DNA of 64,000 bases from Gymnopus androsaceus JB14 (lineage: Eukaryota; Basidiomycota; Agaricomycetes; Agaricales; Omphalotaceae). Where the stretch lies: NCBI GenBank assembly GCA_009733575.1, contig ML769525.1, positions 1 to 64,000 of the forward strand. Reading direction: 5' to 3'. Both the position numbers and the translations under genes were made by a program. Every line of letters begins with the position of its first letter. The stretch's first letter is position 1. Under the pieces are notes generated by a model, which was not told where the DNA came from, made no database searches, and worked only from the letters and a program-made list of their open reading frames with translations. This document shows positions 10,170-21,150 of the stretch, piece by piece.

Positions 10170-11130
10170 AGAGAAAATGTAGTGTAACGAAGAAATGAAT
10201 TGAAAAGGATGTATCAATGATTGAAGCAAACAACTACTACACTGTCTCCCTCGCAAAGAGACAGAACCTTCCTCGAGTTCAATGTGGAATATAAATCTTC
10301 CTGGTAAACCCACGGTGTATTTCCACAAGTTTTTTGATGGAGGATATCACGCAGAAGGATCTCGCTGCGTGGATTAATGTTAGGATCATTTGGTGAGTGG
10401 CACTTTTTTGTTGTTGTTCGGAGTATCGCAGTAAATGATTCAATTTTCCGAAACGTTTGGCCTAGCACCAAGACCTCACTCGCCATGTCAGATTTGTCTA
10501 AGCTCTCATATCATCAACCTCCGTGTCTCGGCACATCTAATAATTCTTTTCATTCCTTTCTACCCGACTGTCACAGCTTCCTTTTCACCCCCTCAACTAC
10601 TTCGACTAAGACATCTCCGTGGAATCTCTCAACGCCATCCTGCTCACCGTGCGCATCGTGCGCCGGGAAAGCCCGGTCCTACGACTACGGCGTCGAGCAG
10701 GGGTATGCGTGCGCCCCACGGGTTCCGGAGCCGTTTGAATAGAAGAGGATGAACATGTACAATGTTGAGGGTAAATTGGATATACCAGGGAGTATGGAGG
10801 AGATTAGGAAGCAGGCGGAGATGTACTATCGGGCGAAGGTTTAGTTTTAAATCGGGTGGCTGCGACTAGCTACTACGTCTTACTTGAGGGAGCGGTGGTT
10901 AGTAAATCAATTGCCTCGCAATGTACCTCTAGTGCCAAGAACACGTTCAAAAGACATTTCCACTCTCACTGTAGCGCACAGAAAAACCTGGTATCATGCC
11001 CTGAAGTGTTCATATCTCTTCGCTCTGAGCCTGATTCTAGCCCGCACCATCAATTCAACACAAAGACTATCACGACTGTCAGCAAATCAGCTGCGTCGAA
11101 ACGAAAGAACTGGGACATACAATAATCCTT
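10170..11130. other. No confident gene
   Basis: Open frames of 90-121 codons overlap in three phases on the plus strand at 10377-10752 and again at 10856-11183, with no domain recognised. The last stretch is antisense to the 3' exon of the ASCH gene. A short frame near 10750-10845 ends in GSMEEIRKQAEMYYRAKV, which looks protein-like, but no gene model could be built around it. Confidence 0.4.
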
Positions 11131-11134
11131 CCAC

Positions 11135-11777
11135 TCATCTGCTGTCGAGGTGCATCGCCTCGCGTGTCTTCCTTTGTCTTTGACTACCAAATTGGTTAAC
11201 AACTCAATCCGAAATTGCGAGGCAAAAGAACTCACCGACTTCTCGGTTTACCCTCCACAGGTTCTTTCTCACTCGGATCGCGTTTGCGCTTGGACGCGGA
11301 CGATACGCTGACTTCTGTAGCACTAGCATGATCGCGCCACACACATTGTTGTTTGTCCCATAAGTTAGCGCGCAGGATTGTCTCTGGTGTGTAAACCCGA
11401 CTGCGTGGTGCAGATTTGATGCCGAATTTCTCCTTCATGGCGACAAGTGATATGGGTTCCTCCAGTCTGTAGACAGAGCGGATTCGGTAGGCAAAGTCAT
11501 AGCCTTTCCAGTCCGCATGGCGCTTGTTGAACTCCTTGTTCCCGAGACCGTCCTCGGTGAGTGGATCGTCTCCTGGGTTCCTCGTGCAAGCTGGATCAAT
11601 TTCACATATGTATGCAATGTGCGAAAAGGGCGCGTTCAGGTAGAACCAGATGCGCTTCACAGAAGCAGCAATCCTATATTTTCGAAATTCGTGGTTCTTT
11701 TCCTTCCGTACGATTTGCTGCATGTAGTCATCAGTCATGGGTAAGATAACATCTTCACGAACAGGTTTAGATGCCAT
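11135..11777 (-). CDS. ASCH/PUA-like domain protein, two exons
   Basis: Exon 1 is 11777-11236, intron 11235-11184 (52 nt, GTGAGT..TAG), exon 2 11183-11135; the spliced frame is 196 residues. The first ~120 residues read as an ASCH-like fold: VILPMTDDYMQQIVRKEKNH, EFRKYRI, VKRIWFYLNAP, IAYICEID, EDGLGNKEFN, then YAYRI-type YDFAYRIRSVYRLEEPISL. The E-K-x-x-EFR-K pattern near the start is the ASCH/EVE-type signature for RNA or modified-base binding. The C-terminal tail is basic (SSASKRKRDPSEKEP..) and may be a nuclear signal. Exon 2 adds only 16 residues and is the less certain part; without splicing the frame ends two codons after KPRS. The ATG is the first in the frame. The cellular role is unknown; an RNA-linked function is an inference from the fold. 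Confidence 0.7.
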
Positions 11778-11943
11778 TGAAGATTGCAGGGATCGGGAGT
11801 AGCCTTTCGAATTTGAACTTGAGCTGAAGTTTATTCAACGTTCAACTTCAGTTGCTTGTTCGTATTGTATACATGTGATGATCACGTGATATGTGTGGCG
11901 GGCCGCTGTCTTAAGTACCGCACAGGGCCGTGCCATGCTCATT

Positions 11944-12593
11944 AATCACACCGCCAATGATTATGCTTCAGCTTGACTGAAGCATAATCTGAAAACAATT
12001 ATTTCAATATGTAAGGGAAATGCACTTTTTCAGACGAAAATATAAAAGAATTATTTCAATGGAATTATGAAGGAATTAAATTCAAGCCATCTGAAATTTT
12101 AACTTTATGCAGACATCCGAATGACCAGTTTTCAATTTCTTTCTGAAAACAATAGTTTCAGGAAGGACTGAATTATTTTGTGTCACAATAAGAGTGAAAG
12201 TAATTGTTTCAAAAAACCTTTCAGCTGGTTGCTGAAAGACAATATTTCAACGCTCGGTCCGGTCCGGCCCGCTGCTAGACCGGACGCTGAAAGGCAGATC
12301 TTTCAGCGAAAACATGAAAGGTTCTTTGAAACAATTACTTTCGCTGTTATTGTGAAATAAAATAATTCAGTCTTTCAAAAAACTGTTGCTTTCAGAATGC
12401 AATTGAAAACTGTTCCTTCAGAAGGATGTGGAAAATATAAAATTCAAAGGTCTGAATTCAATACCTTCGCAAGTCCATGGAAATGCATCTTTTATATTTT
12501 TGTCTGACAATGTGCATTTCTCCTATCTATTGAAATGATTTATTTCCGATTATGCTTCAGTCAGGTTGAAGCATAATCATTGGTGGTGTGATT
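11944..12593. mobile_element. 650 bp foldback element (almost complete palindrome)
   Basis: The left end AATCACACCGCCAATGATTA and the reverse complement of the right end AATCACACCACCAATGATTA match, and the two ~315 nt arms stay alignable up to the centre (CGGTCCGGTC...GACCGGACG at 12258-12292). Each arm begins with its own small hairpin (GATTATGCTTCAG / CTGAAGCATAATC). TTTCAR words recur throughout. No coding frame. No convincing target duplication was found. Confidence 0.85.
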
Positions 12594-12664
12594 GCAACTC
12601 GTCTGATCATTACCTTACCATCATAGAAAATCGGGTGGAGGCTGTTTTAAGATGCTATCTCCTG

Positions 12665-12842
12665 CATCAGCAAAACCTGGTTGGTCTCCAGAGGTCTCCA
12701 GAGATCTCCAGAGGTCTCACAGCTGTCAAAAGCTGTCAAAACTCCTCCAGATGTCTCCAGAGGTCTCTGGAGATCTCTGGAATTACTATCCTTGCTCCAG
12801 AGACGAAAGAAATGTATTGTGATGGTACAGGTTTTGCTGATG
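12665..12842. mobile_element. CATCAG-family element, CTCCAGAG dialect
   Basis: Perfect 15 nt inverted termini CATCAGCAAAACCTG / CAGGTTTTGCTGATG. Arms are CTCCAGAGGTCTCCAGAG and its inverse, centre CAGCTGTCAAAAGCTGTCA, and the conserved CCTTGCTCCAGAGAC near the right end. Flanked by TG on both sides. A close copy is at 23608-23766. Confidence 0.85.
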
Positions 12843-13286
12843 TGCATGTTCCAAATTGGTGTTGTGTGCTCTATTTGAGTCTTTCAATATTGCGGATTGA
12901 TGCTCATATATGATATGGCTCCTGCTTATGACACTGGAGTCATAGAAAAGCTATGCAAGGAACTTTCTTGCAGACATATCATTCTTTTTATCAACTTGTT
13001 TTTTTCTTGTTTGTGGATGTGGGACTCTGAGGTATATAAAAACAGAAGGCTTTTGCTGACCCTCTGCACTTCAGATCCTCATATATCTTCCCCCTTACAG
13101 CTGCAGCTAATTTTATGATGAGCTTGGTGGGCTTTCTCCTTTTCAGTGTTTCTTTACATGCTAATTTTGATGTTCTAGCACACTGTAATAATACTATAGT
13201 GTTATTCAAGTACTATTTATGTTGACTTTGTATGTAGAGTGGTATGACTGAGAACAATAATATTGTGACAATTTATGATTATTTTG

Positions 13287-13416
13287 CATCAGCAAAACCT
13301 GTATTTTTGCTGGAGGTCTCCAGAGATCTCCAGAGGTCTCTGGAATAGGGTACCTTGCTCCAGAGATGTCCCCAATGAATGGGTTTTCTCCAGCAAAAAT
13401 ACAGGTTTTGCTGATG
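13287..13416. mobile_element. CATCAG-family element, CTCCAGAG dialect, short
   Basis: Perfect termini extended to CATCAGCAAAACCTGTATTT at both ends. The arms are CTCCAGAG words and GGTACCTTGCTCCAGAG precedes the right end. Flanked by TG/TG. Confidence 0.85.
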
Positions 13417-13423
13417 TGCTCAT

Positions 13424-13690
13424 CATCAGCAAAACCTGGGTGGTGGTCATAGAGGGCATAGCAATTTATAGCAAGCCATAGCAGGTCATAGCAACCATAG
13501 TGCTATGAAATGCTATGGCTTGCTATGAGCTCCTATGAGCTCCTATGAGACATCAGCAGAACCTGGGTGAATGCTACACCAATTATAGCAGCTTATAGCA
13601 ATCCATAGCAGCCACAGCACTGTACAGTACTGTAGAATGTTATGAGGTCCTATGAGGTCCTGTAAGATGCTGTAGGTTGACTGTTGCTTG
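13424..13690. mobile_element. Two abutting CATCAG elements, CATAGCA dialect, right ends lost
   Basis: Left termini at 13424 (CATCAGCAAAACCTGGGTG) and 13551 (CATCAGCAGAACCTGGGTG). The interiors are CATAGCAAGCCATAGCAG and the inverse GCTATGAGCTCCTATGAG. No right terminus CAGGTTTTGCTGATG follows either copy. Confidence 0.65.
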
Positions 13691-13699
13691 AGCATTCTG

Positions 13700-14029
13700 A
13701 CACCTGTTATTCCCAGCTGATGGATACGGCAATGGGGACCTTGGATGCTATTTAATCAACGGTTTTGACAAGTTTGATGTCTGTTCCTCCCCCCACTAAG
13801 CTCAATTTGATCAGATTGTAAGTTCTGTTCTCTGCAATTCTTGACTCAGAGGCTCTAACTATATGTCTGATTACATCTGAGTCTTTTAGTGTCATTGAAG
13901 AAGGATTCAATGACACAGTAGGAGTCACAGTTAATTAGCCTTGCATACAGTTTTACGCCACTTGTGCACCTGGTGGATGAGTCGAGGATGTATGTTGTAG
14001 TTAGTAGTTTGGAATTGCCAATAAAATGA
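13700..14029. other. No gene recognised
   Basis: Non-coding AT-rich sequence between the CATCAG cluster and the 1.8 kb repeat; the minus-strand frame at 14094-13855 shows no family resemblance. Confidence 0.4.
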
Positions 14030-15847
14030 TGATGAGTTAGATTTGTGCTAGGTATGAAAACCAACCAAACAACAATCACCCCAATCAGATACAATCCAAA
14101 AGGTTTAATTTAATGCGAGGAAGGAGGTTGTCGAAGGTTCCCTTGACTACTAATTGATTCAAAGAGAAAAGCACTTGACAGTTGACACGGATAGTGAGCA
14201 ATGAACAAGGTTTTATATTTGGAGGGAGGTTTTGAAAAGCCAACTAACGTACAACAACGCGCTGAACTAATCAGGGGAAAGCAAACACCAAAGCATGGTC
14301 AAGTACGCGATCAACAAACGACTTGCGTATCCACGTGAAACACCAAAGCACGGGTCAAGTACACCGACTCAACAAATGACTTTGCGTATCTCGGGAGCCT
14401 TTACGTCGCCGCGCAATGATACTCCAACTCTCAGGGACTCCTGCGAGTTACCTAACAAGCTTATACGACCGCCGTGCAAGTCACTCGAGTAGGCATTTTT
14501 AACACACTCAACGAAGAGCGGGCAAGGGGTAGAATCTGTTGGTAAAGCTAGGTAACACTCTGAGAAGCTTCCTCCCTAAAACTAGACCAAGCCGACACTT
14601 GGGTCCAAGACCTTTCCTAATCAACAATGGGCTTGTCGAGGTGTGCACAGTTAGGCTCCACCTGTGGTCCTAAGACTGATGTGACCTCTCTTTGAGATGA
14701 AAACCAGGAATGCTCAACTTAATAGCCAGGAAGTAGAATGAATTGCCTCAGTATTATCAAGGTTACAAGAAGGCCACCCATTTCAAAGGTTGCAGAGGAC
14801 GATGCAGACGCGTCTGAGCATGTAAAAATCACTACAGGTCCTAAGATAGAACTGCGTTTCGGGTATCAAGTCTAACTTGTTATTCCGAGATAGAATGGCT
14901 ACCCTTATATACTGAGCAAGATATATGAAAATAGGAAAATGAGAGAAACTGAGCGAGATAGGATGAAACAGAGTAAGTAAAATAGAAAAAGATAAATAAT
15001 GTCCATATATGCGTGTATACTATGGTTTTGCCTCGACGTTTTCCTGCCTTGTTTGTTTGTCTTCCTCAATTGGGTTGACCTTTGGGATTTTGGTCTGAAT
15101 CAACTCGAGTCATTTGCCTTTTTTACCAGGCTCGCCAGTTCCTTTAGCAGAACAGCCCTCGGAAGTATTTATATGTTTTTCCTTGCCAATGGGAGACTGG
15201 TTATTATCCCTAGTTCTGTGCAGTCTCGAGTCTAGATGCCTGGTAGCATATGGATCTCGGTAAAATGCTGAGGCTCGGATAGAAACACTCCTTGGTCCTT
15301 CCATGCTCTAGAAGTAGCTACAGCAAGTGGGTCATGTGGCCGCGTTGGACTGCCATGGCTATCTGCCTGGGCGCTTTCCAGCGAGCGTCAACTTTGAGGG
15401 CACCTGTTAGGGTACTTCCTCATCTCGGTCCACCTTGCTTTGTTTAATAAACTTGAGTGTCGTTTAGACTCCTCGGTGAGCTGATCGCGGAAGCAATGCC
15501 TTGTTAAGACTTCGATCCCTTGGGTGTATCCTTTGATGACCTAGCCTAGTATAACTGGTATGTGGGCTTGTTTATCTGCCTTGGTCAGCAACTTGTTATC
15601 TGATAAGCTTGCCTCGCTACACCATACCCGCATAGGACTTTGATCGAGGCGCATTCACAAAGTTAAGTATGGTACCATTGCACGTACCGTTACTCTGCAA
15701 CCTCTTGGGTAGAATAGGTCCTTGGTAGATTTTAACTATCAGCTTGGGCTCACTATAGTTCTCTTATTGACCGTGTTTTGTTACTAACAGAACCTAGGAT
15801 TATTGGTTCTGCACAGTTCTAGCCTTAGCCGAAAAATTGGCGTATCA
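14030..15847 (+). repeat. 1.8 kb long repeat, copy 1 (candidate solo LTR)
   Basis: Matches 46436-48937 over its whole length apart from a 583 bp insertion and a longer minisatellite in the other copy. It begins TGATGAGTTAG and ends GGCGTATCA, so TG..CA, with ATGA on both sides. An internal CTTATATACTGAGC could be a TATA element. No coding frame, polypurine tract or primer site was identified, so it may be a long solo LTR or another non-autonomous element; orientation is arbitrary. Confidence 0.6.
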
Positions 15848-15907
15848 ATGATTTTATAAATATTTCATTAGTTTTTCAACAGTATTTTGCTCTTGCAAGC
15901 CAGGGAA

Positions 15908-16085
15908 CATCAGCAAAACCTGGGAGATGGTCATAGGAGCCATAGCAAGCCATAGCGGGTCATAGCAGCCATAGTCCTGCACAGAACTATGAACTGCTAT
16001 GGGTTCCTATGGCTTGCTATGAGTTTCTACAGGATCACAAAGCTGTCAACCCATTTTGGCATCAGTGTCGCTGCTTGACAGCTGT
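15908..16085. mobile_element. CATCAG-family element, CATAGCA dialect, atypical right end
   Basis: Left terminus CATCAGCAAAACCTGGGAG, CCATAGCAAGCCATAG arm, inverse CTATGGCTTGCTATGAG arm, then CTACAGGATCACAAAGCTGTC. The same layout occurs at 20044-20215, so the two form a subfamily whose right end is not the standard one. Confidence 0.65.
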
Positions 16086-16384
16086 CAGTTTCTCCTGCCA
16101 ACACTATATAATGCATCGTCGTAACTGGGACTTCGATGAGCTCTGTTTCTTTCCCCCCAAGTCAATCCTGAGCCACTTTGGTTCAGACTATGGTATGTAG
16201 TTGTATTCAAGCAATGTCTCGACACCACCTATGATATAGTATACTAGTGTTATTACAGATATGTAGTTATATTAGTAGTTCTACTAGTTTTGCTCTTCCT
16301 ACTATGACTAGTACAGCAATATAATATGATTTTATGATCATTTTCATCCATTTTTGGTCTCGCAAAGTGCAATGAAGCAATTCA

Positions 16385-16560
16385 AAAGATTAATATATTT
16401 GTATTGAATAGACAATCAAATGCCTTGAAATTGGTGCATTCCATAGCAACCCATAGCGGTCCATAGCAATCCATAGTTCTGGACAGATGGGTAACTTGCT
16501 ATGGCTGCTATGGCTGCTATGAGTGCAGATGTCAGTCTGCACACCCAGGTTTTGCTGATG
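16385..16560. mobile_element. CATCAG-family element, right end intact
   Basis: Ends CACCCAGGTTTTGCTGATG at 16560. The arms are CCATAGCAACCCATAGC and GCTATGGCTGCTATG, with GGGTAACTTGCTATGG close to the right end. The left terminus is not recognisable. Confidence 0.6.
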
Positions 16561-16561
16561 A

Positions 16562-16753
16562 AACATTTCAAAAGAATAATATATTTGGTATTGAATCAAT
16601 ATTGAATGTAACTCTGATGGTGTTCCCGCGAAGTCCACAGCTATCCGCAGCAACCCATAGCATCCCACAGTTCTGTACAGAGGGGTACCTTGCTATGGGT
16701 CCTATAAGTGCTGTGGGTTTAGCTCTGTACAGAACACCCAGGTTTTGTTGATG
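16562..16753. mobile_element. CATCAG-family element, right end intact, tandem to previous
   Basis: Ends CACCCAGGTTTTGTTGATG. It shares an AT-rich left part with the preceding copy (TTTCAAAAGA.TAATATATTTG) and the GGGTACCTTGCTATGGG word. The left terminus is absent; the two copies look like a tandem duplication. Confidence 0.6.
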
Positions 16754-17035
16754 GACTACCAAGCACTCAAGCTAGCTGTCCAGTCTCTCCCACTGATGCT
16801 ACACAGTATCAATGCATTGGCATTGTAACTTCCCCAAGTTCCCTTCCTTCCTCCCTCTCAACTTCCTTTTTTCTTCCAAGTTGAAGCTCCAAGTTGCTTT
16901 AGTTTGAACATCCTTGGTAAGTTGCACCCTTTGACTTTATTTAATATATCTAATTAAGCATCAGTAGTGTTGCCATTTAGTATTTACAGTGCTATAGATT
17001 TATTTACACTACTTAGTTGTACTTTTTGAGTTGCT

Positions 17036-17184
17036 CATCAGCTTTTGCTGGAGAAAACCAATATATTTGGAGTGTCTCTGGAGCAAGGGTACCAATTCCA
17101 GAGAGCTCTGGACAGCTTGATTGACAGCTGTCAAGCTCTGGAGCTCTCTGGAGACCTTAAGCAGAAATGCAGGTTCTGCTGATG
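17036..17184. mobile_element. CATCAG-family element, CTCTGGAG dialect
   Basis: Starts CATCAGCTTTTGCTGGAG and ends GCAGGTTCTGCTGATG. GAGCAAGGGTACC is the conserved word in inverted orientation, and the centre holds TTGACAGCTGTCAA. CT flanks both ends. Confidence 0.7.
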
Positions 17185-17541
17185 CTACACTTACTACCAT
17201 GGCCATGATGATACTGTACCATTTCGATTGAGAGTTCAGTCATCCATCATCCTCAAAAAAATCGGAGTGTGGTTTTAATTTTTTCTCGATTTTCTGGATT
17301 TATTTTGTATTTATTTTGGTCAAAATTTTCAGAATCGATGAACTCTTGATCGAAAGGGTACAGTATGATATGATTTTATTAATTATTATTACTGTCCTGC
17401 AACTAAGTGAAAGAATTAATTCTGAAAGCAGTTGTATATTCAGTTTTAATTGAAACCCTACCCTGACAGATAACATTCACAAGAAATCCATAGCAGTCTG
17501 TAGCAGTCCATAGTTCTGGACAGATGAGTTGGACCTTGCTA

Positions 17542-19040
17542 CATCAGCAAAAATGCTCTGGGACCTAGGTTACTAAGAAGTTACATCAGGTATCCTAAGT
17601 CTCCCTAGGTTTCCCAGGTCATCTAGGTTTGTCCCTTTTTCCTCTGCCTTTTCAGGTAGCCATGGGTAACCTATGTCAACCTGAGATAACCTGAGGTAAC
17701 CTGAGTAAGCCTGAGAGAGCCTGAGGCAGCCTGAGGGTGTCTATCATAAGTAGTAGTGTGCAAAAAAGATCTCAGTTATCTCATTATTCAACTTTCTTTA
17801 TACTCAATTTTATTGCTTAACATTGCTCAACTTGTATTATCTTATTATACTCAGGTATTCTTATTTGAAGCTTCTTGATGTCTCATTGCCTTTGACTTAC
17901 ATCTTGGAACAGCTCACTTAAGTCATCTGGATTCAAGTTCAAGTGTAGCAAGCTTAGAAGGTAAACTGTTATATCCTTGACAAATGTGATTTGACCCCAT
18001 CAACAGGTTTTTGATTGTACACAGCTCACAGGTGCCCACGCGGTTCGGCGCTTATTTAAGCGCCTATTTTGCGCAATTACTTACAACTTTGATCTATAGG
18101 TGATTTATCAAGCAAGCGAAATATCTGCTTTTCACTGCAGAATATCTATATATTTAATAGCTTAAAACCTGGAGTTAAGGCTCCCTCCTATTTGTCTTCA
18201 TTAATTATTAAATAAGTTGTTTCCTATTACTATTACTATTATTATACAGTGAACCTTGTAATAGGTTTTTAACCTAGTAATAATAGGTAATAATTATGTC
18301 TCTTTCAACTTCGAAAGTCTTTCTCCATGAGTATTTTGTTTCTGAAAAGATGTTTTTTAAGCTGATGGATGTGGCATTACATATCTTGGGTGATACAGTT
18401 GTAAATCCCTTTTATAAATCCACTGCCATACACATCCAGAACTGTTTTATAGACTCTTAAAACTCTCCTTGGCCTTAAGAATACAGGGAGCATGTCAGCT
18501 TCAATGTTATGGTTCAATATTTGACCTTGGTCTAGGCCCTCTGCAAGGACATTGATGGTTTTTCTGGTTTCTCAATCATCAGTTGCACTGCTCAAGAACT
18601 TTTTGGGCAAGTGCCTTTATGATGATCTTGCTCTCATCGACTTTGCATGAACCTCTGCATTGCAGTGATAGCATAGACTACAACCAAAGCAAATCTTGGA
18701 TATGGGATGGAATTTTCAGTGACTCTTTCTTACAGATTCCCAAGTAATAGTACTTAATGTAATAGGATGGAGTTCTACCTGGAGTCATTTAGGCTCTATA
18801 TGTTGTATAAAATTAAGCCATGCCTCAGACTGCCTCAGCTTGCCTCAGGCTGCTCAGGCTTCCTCAGGTTCACCAAGTTAACCCTATGGGGTGACTTCAG
18901 GGTACTCTAAAGGGTAGCCTTCATTAACCTGAGTTGCCCTGGTCACCCAGGCTGCCCAGGCTACGTCTACCGAGTGATCTATAGGTACTCAGTCACCAAG
19001 CTGCTCAGGATACTTCAGGTCCAGAGCATTTTTGCTGATG
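17542..19040. mobile_element. Large CATCAG-type element (1.5 kb), CCTGAGG dialect
   Basis: Termini CATCAGCAAAAATGCTCTGG and CCAGAGCATTTTTGCTGATG are perfect inverted repeats of 20 nt and are flanked by TA on both sides. Left arm words are CCTGAGGTAACCTGAG, right arm words CCTCAGGCTGCTCAGG. The centre is AT-rich with no convincing frame. A partial inverted copy of its left 280 nt is at 46021-46303. Confidence 0.75.
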
Positions 19041-19081
19041 TATGGGTGCTTTGTGTACTCTGAGTCCATTACACCCACCCG

Positions 19082-19575
19082 CAGGTTTTGCTGATGATGA
19101 GTGGTAACAGCAAAACAATTCAATTGATTTGAGCAGAATTGAATGGAATAGAACCCTGAGTCCCTGATGGATGATGTTCCCACAAAATCTACAGCATTCC
19201 ACAGCATGGTACTTGGGCTTCACATGACCAGTACTTACTACTTGGAATACTGAAAACATTCAATACACCAGTAAAGAAGTTGAGGACTTGGTTCACTTGG
19301 ACGACTTGGAGACTTACCATGAGTGTTTGAAGTGACCCAGAATCAGCTTGGAAAAAAAAACAGTACTTGAGGGGGTTGCAATGACAATGCATTGGGTTTT
19401 ATATAGTGTTGGCAGGACAGAATGACAGCTTTCAATATGATGAAATACATTAACAGTTGGCTCAAATGTTCAATAATCCCACAGAAGCCCACCAAAGCCC
19501 ACAGCACTTTGCAGAACTGCTCTGGGCTCTGTGGGTTCTGTGACCTCTATGGTGAACACCCAGGTTTTACTGATG
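19082..19575. repeat. Two CATCAG-family right termini
   Basis: CAGGTTTTGCTGATG at 19082-19096 and CAGGTTTTACTGATG at 19561-19575. Between them, CCACAGAAGCCCACC and GCTCTGGGCTCTGTGG words form a small hairpin at 19480-19555. No left termini. Confidence 0.5.
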
Positions 19576-20043
19576 AACTTCATCTCCATCTAACAGCCTC
19601 CAATTCAGAATTCTTCCTTACACCCTCTGCTATGCCTCAGGAAACCTCTCACCAAGGTTATCGGTATTTACTGACCTCTATATCACCTCCAGGAGACCCT
19701 TATTGTCACTTTACCTACCAGAAGTTAGAACTTGCCAAATTACACTCAAGAAAACCAATTTTGGTAGTTTAGGACCTGTTAGTTGTTGGAATTGAATAAA
19801 ATTTGTTTCCTAGGCTATTGATACAGTCTATTGACTATTTGGCTACTGCTTGATGTTGGTGTTGGAGTTGCAAAAGTATGAGAAGCCAAACTAAAAAATG
19901 ATGGCAGAGAAAATCTTGGAATTTCATCAATTTAGATTTATGGAAATGTGACTCAGTTAGTGACATGAGTTGTGTCCCAGTTTTGGTAGTTACCACAGTT
20001 GCTTGCAGTGCATTTCAGATTTATTTGAAATAGGTGGCAACCA

Positions 20044-20215
20044 CATCAGCAAAACCTGGGTGTTGGCCATAGAAGCCATAGGAAGCCATAGCAGATCGTA
20101 ACAGCCATAGTTCTCTACAGAGCTATGAAGGGCTCTGGGTTCCCATGGGCTCCTATGAGCTCCTGTAGGATCAAGCCAACTGTCAAATTTATTTTGACAT
20201 CCTGTCATCATTGTG
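20044..20215. mobile_element. CATCAG-family element, CATAGAAG dialect, atypical right end
   Basis: Left terminus CATCAGCAAAACCTGGGTG with CCATAGGAAGCCATAG arm, and the inverse arm TCCCATGGGCTCCTATGAG. The right side, TGTAGGATCAAGCCAACTGTC, parallels the copy at 15908. Confidence 0.6.
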
Positions 20216-20273
20216 CCTCCTGGATCTTTGCCTTCAATTCCAGTCTTTCAGAAGACTGAACCTTGAGAGTGAT

Positions 20274-20370
20274 CATCAGCAAAACCTGTATGATTCCATA
20301 GCAAGATCCCCCCTTTGTCCAGCACTGCACAGAACTATAGATTGCTATAGATTGCTATGGGTTGCTATGG
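20274..20370. mobile_element. CATCAG-family element, left end only
   Basis: CATCAGCAAAACCTGTATG followed by CCATAGCAAGATCC and the inverse ATAGATTGCTATGG; the right end is replaced by the next palindromic repeat. Confidence 0.5.
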
Positions 20371-20394
20371 ATCAGAGAGTGGCACAAGTAATCC

Positions 20395-20580
20395 ATGCAG
20401 GTACCTGTATCCGCGACCCGTGGGTATTAGAATTCTGAAAATCATCCCTGTACCCGTGGAAACCCATGATCATGGGTACCTGCAGCCACGGGTCTTGGAA
20501 GCCCAGGTATCTACAGGTACCCATGTATCCGTGGCATTGTCAAATACCTGTGGATACCCACAGGTAGCCCACAAGTATAA
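20395..20580. repeat. GTACCTGTATCC/GGATACCCACAGG palindromic repeat
   Basis: Words GGTACCTG, CCCGTGG and CCACGGGT occur many times in both orientations, giving a hairpin-like short repeat with fuzzy ends. Confidence 0.45.
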
Positions 20581-20683
20581 CCAGAGAGCTGAATTCAATC
20601 AGATAAAGAGCTTGTATGTATCAGTAGAGTCATAAGTATAAGATAGATAGACAATTTATATTGAAGTTAGTTAACACTCAAGC

Positions 20684-21150
20684 TTATTCAATAACAATTG
20701 CTCTTGCATCCTCCTTTTCTTTACTTTTATCCTTCCTCCTTGAGGCTTGATCATTGGACATTGCCATTAGCTCCTTCTCTGGGACAAGGTCCGTAATATC
20801 ATGCCATGAGGACAAGACCACACCAGTGTGGACACTGGGACCTTTGAGTTTTTGTCTACGAGGGCTCACCATTAATCCCCCATGCGAGAACCTACGTTCC
20901 ATTTCCGCCGATGCCTTTAGATATGCAATAAGAAATAATCAGCATACAAAAAGGGATCAACATACAAGGGATAGAAAGAATATCTATAGCCATGCACACC
21001 AGCGCAAGATGCATTGTGGAGGCTTTGGAATCAAGATGATTGGTCCACGGCTGTCGCAATTGATAGGCCCTGAAGAAAGCCAATTGTCAAGAGGATCTGA
21101 GGGGAGGGTGTGCTTCCGTTTGACTCCTTTCTTGCCCATAGTGATAGCAT
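20684..21150 (-). pseudogene. hAT transposase C-terminal relic
   Basis: The minus strand reads SKASTMHLALVCMAIDILSIP at about 21030-20970 and, after a likely intron, ASAEMERRFSHGGLMVSPRR at 20920-20840 with LVPEKELMAM further on. LA.MALD.LSIPA.S...ERxFSxGGLxVS is the hAT C-terminal dimerisation signature. The upstream frame is broken and the intron phase does not join cleanly, so this is a relic. It could be the remains of the autonomous partner of one of the hAT MITEs here, but its own termini were not found. Confidence 0.7.

Noticed and set aside
10377..10752. Overlapping 105-121 codon plus-strand frames
   Set aside because: No domain, three phases open at once, no consistent splice sites; not enough support for a gene.
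11934..12603. Target duplication for the foldback element
   Set aside because: Neither 8 nor 9 nt flanks (TGCTCATT versus GCAACTCG) match.
12647..12913. ORFs of 65-115 codons on both strands
   Set aside because: They translate the CTCCAGAG words of a CATCAG element; symmetric frames on both strands show the repeat origin.
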